DNA of 6,038 nt, taken from positions 1 through 6,038 of the forward strand of contig JAHZKN010000027.1 of assembly GCA_022600335.1 (NCBI GenBank), written 5' to 3'. The notes under the pieces were generated by a model. That model did no database searches, was not told the origin of the DNA, and worked only from the letters and a program-made list of their open reading frames with translations. Below are positions 5,643-6,038 of this stretch, piece after piece (within the stretch, counting starts at the first letter, position 1; each line of letters begins with the position of its first letter). The translations under genes and the position numbers were made by a program. This stretch comes from Alphaproteobacteria bacterium (lineage in GTDB: Bacteria; Pseudomonadota; Alphaproteobacteria; Rhizobiales; Hyphomicrobiaceae).

Positions 5643-6038
5643 ATGAAGCGAATACTACTCGTACTGGGCATGATTTTTGCCGGTCTGCTCGGCATTATTC
5701 TCGGTGGGCTCGGCTACGTCGGTGTGTCGGCCAGCAACTCTGCAAGTGAAAACAAAGCGACCGCGGTCCGACTGGTGCATGACGTCTCGCAATCCTGGTC
5801 CCTCACACGCGCCAGGCGCACGTTTGCAGACGCCGCACTGGCGCAAGCTAGTTCGCGTGCCGGCAGAGAAGCTCTCGCAACGATGTCTCGGCTCGGTCCG
5901 TTGTACGATGTGCGCAACATTCGCCAAACCGGCTACCGAATGGAATTCGGTGTGGGGACGACGGTGACAGTTGCATTCAAGGGCTTGTTTAAGAACGGAA
6001 CAGGTGAGGTGACGGTTGTGCTGCGCTTCATCAACGGC
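5643..6038 (+). CDS. Membrane-anchored or exported protein of unknown family (partial, N-terminal 132 residues)
   Basis: From the ATG at 5643 a frame of 132 codons runs without a stop to the right edge, so the C-terminus is missing. Residues 1-3 are MKR. Residues 4-28 are a strongly hydrophobic Leu/Ile/Gly-rich segment, followed by VSASNSAS. This is either an uncleaved N-terminal anchor or a signal peptide cut near residue 30, so the rest should be periplasmic. Residues 38-85 look helical and Ala/Arg-rich (SWSLTRARRTFADAAL at 51-66). Residues 86-132 look like beta strands with turns (TVTVAF, GEVTVVLRF). A helix-then-sheet order after an anchor fits small NTF2-like periplasmic domains, but this is only a shape argument, and I do not recognise the family or a catalytic motif. 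A GGAG 9 bases upstream supports the start. It is divergent from nrnC, and the sequence gives no functional link to it. Confidence 0.8.
   Translation, partial: MKRILLVLGMIFAGLLGIILGGLGYVGVSASNSASENKATAVRLVHDVSQSWSLTRARRTFADAALAQASSRAGREALATMSRLGPLYDVRNIRQTGYRMEFGVGTTVTVAFKGLFKNGTGEVTVVLRFING

Noticed and set aside
5655..5967. Frames on both strands at the right end
   Set aside because: They compete with the frame from 5643, which has a ribosome binding site, a plausible signal or anchor segment, and no stop through the window edge.

Overview
The window looks like a chromosomal core region of an alphaproteobacterium, most likely of the Rhizobiales/Hyphomicrobiales type. Three things support this. 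The ribonuclease D-like gene has the short, about 206-residue form known as NrnC, which is typical of alphaproteobacteria. The gene order nrnC - lptC/lptA - lptB - rpoN is the arrangement I know from Rhizobiales. The LptB and RpoN sequences also read closely like rhizobial ones. Base composition is moderate, slightly above half GC by eye, and even across the window. I see no mobile element, tRNA, rRNA or CRISPR array.

Layout, following the minus-strand cluster in transcription order from right to left. nrnC (5309-4689) encodes an oligoribonuclease-like DEDDy exonuclease. After 230 bases comes one long gene (4458-2470). It encodes a single polypeptide that begins as LptC, with one membrane anchor and a periplasmic domain, and continues into two LptA/OstA-type modules. 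After 144 bases comes lptB (2325-1447), the ATPase of the lipopolysaccharide export machine, with a TTG start and an unusual low-complexity N-terminal extension. After 47 bases comes rpoN (1399 to beyond the left edge), sigma-54. It is complete through its helix-turn-helix but cut before the RpoN box. On the plus strand, divergent from nrnC across 333 bases without a convincing gene, a membrane-anchored protein of unknown family starts at 5643 and runs off the right edge.

How the genes work together. LptB powers extraction of lipopolysaccharide from the inner membrane through LptFG, which are not in this window. LptC and LptA form the periplasmic bridge towards LptD in the outer membrane. Here LptC and LptA are joined covalently and the LptA part is doubled, so a large part of the bridge could be built from one anchored chain. 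NrnC finishes RNA decay by degrading very short oligoribonucleotides. RpoN directs transcription of sigma-54 promoters. These last two are conserved neighbours rather than parts of the export machine.

The main point of interest is the LptC-LptA-LptA fusion. The rest is ordinary core genome with some weak regulatory-looking structure in the spacers. I found no evidence of a new defence, mobile or biosynthetic system.
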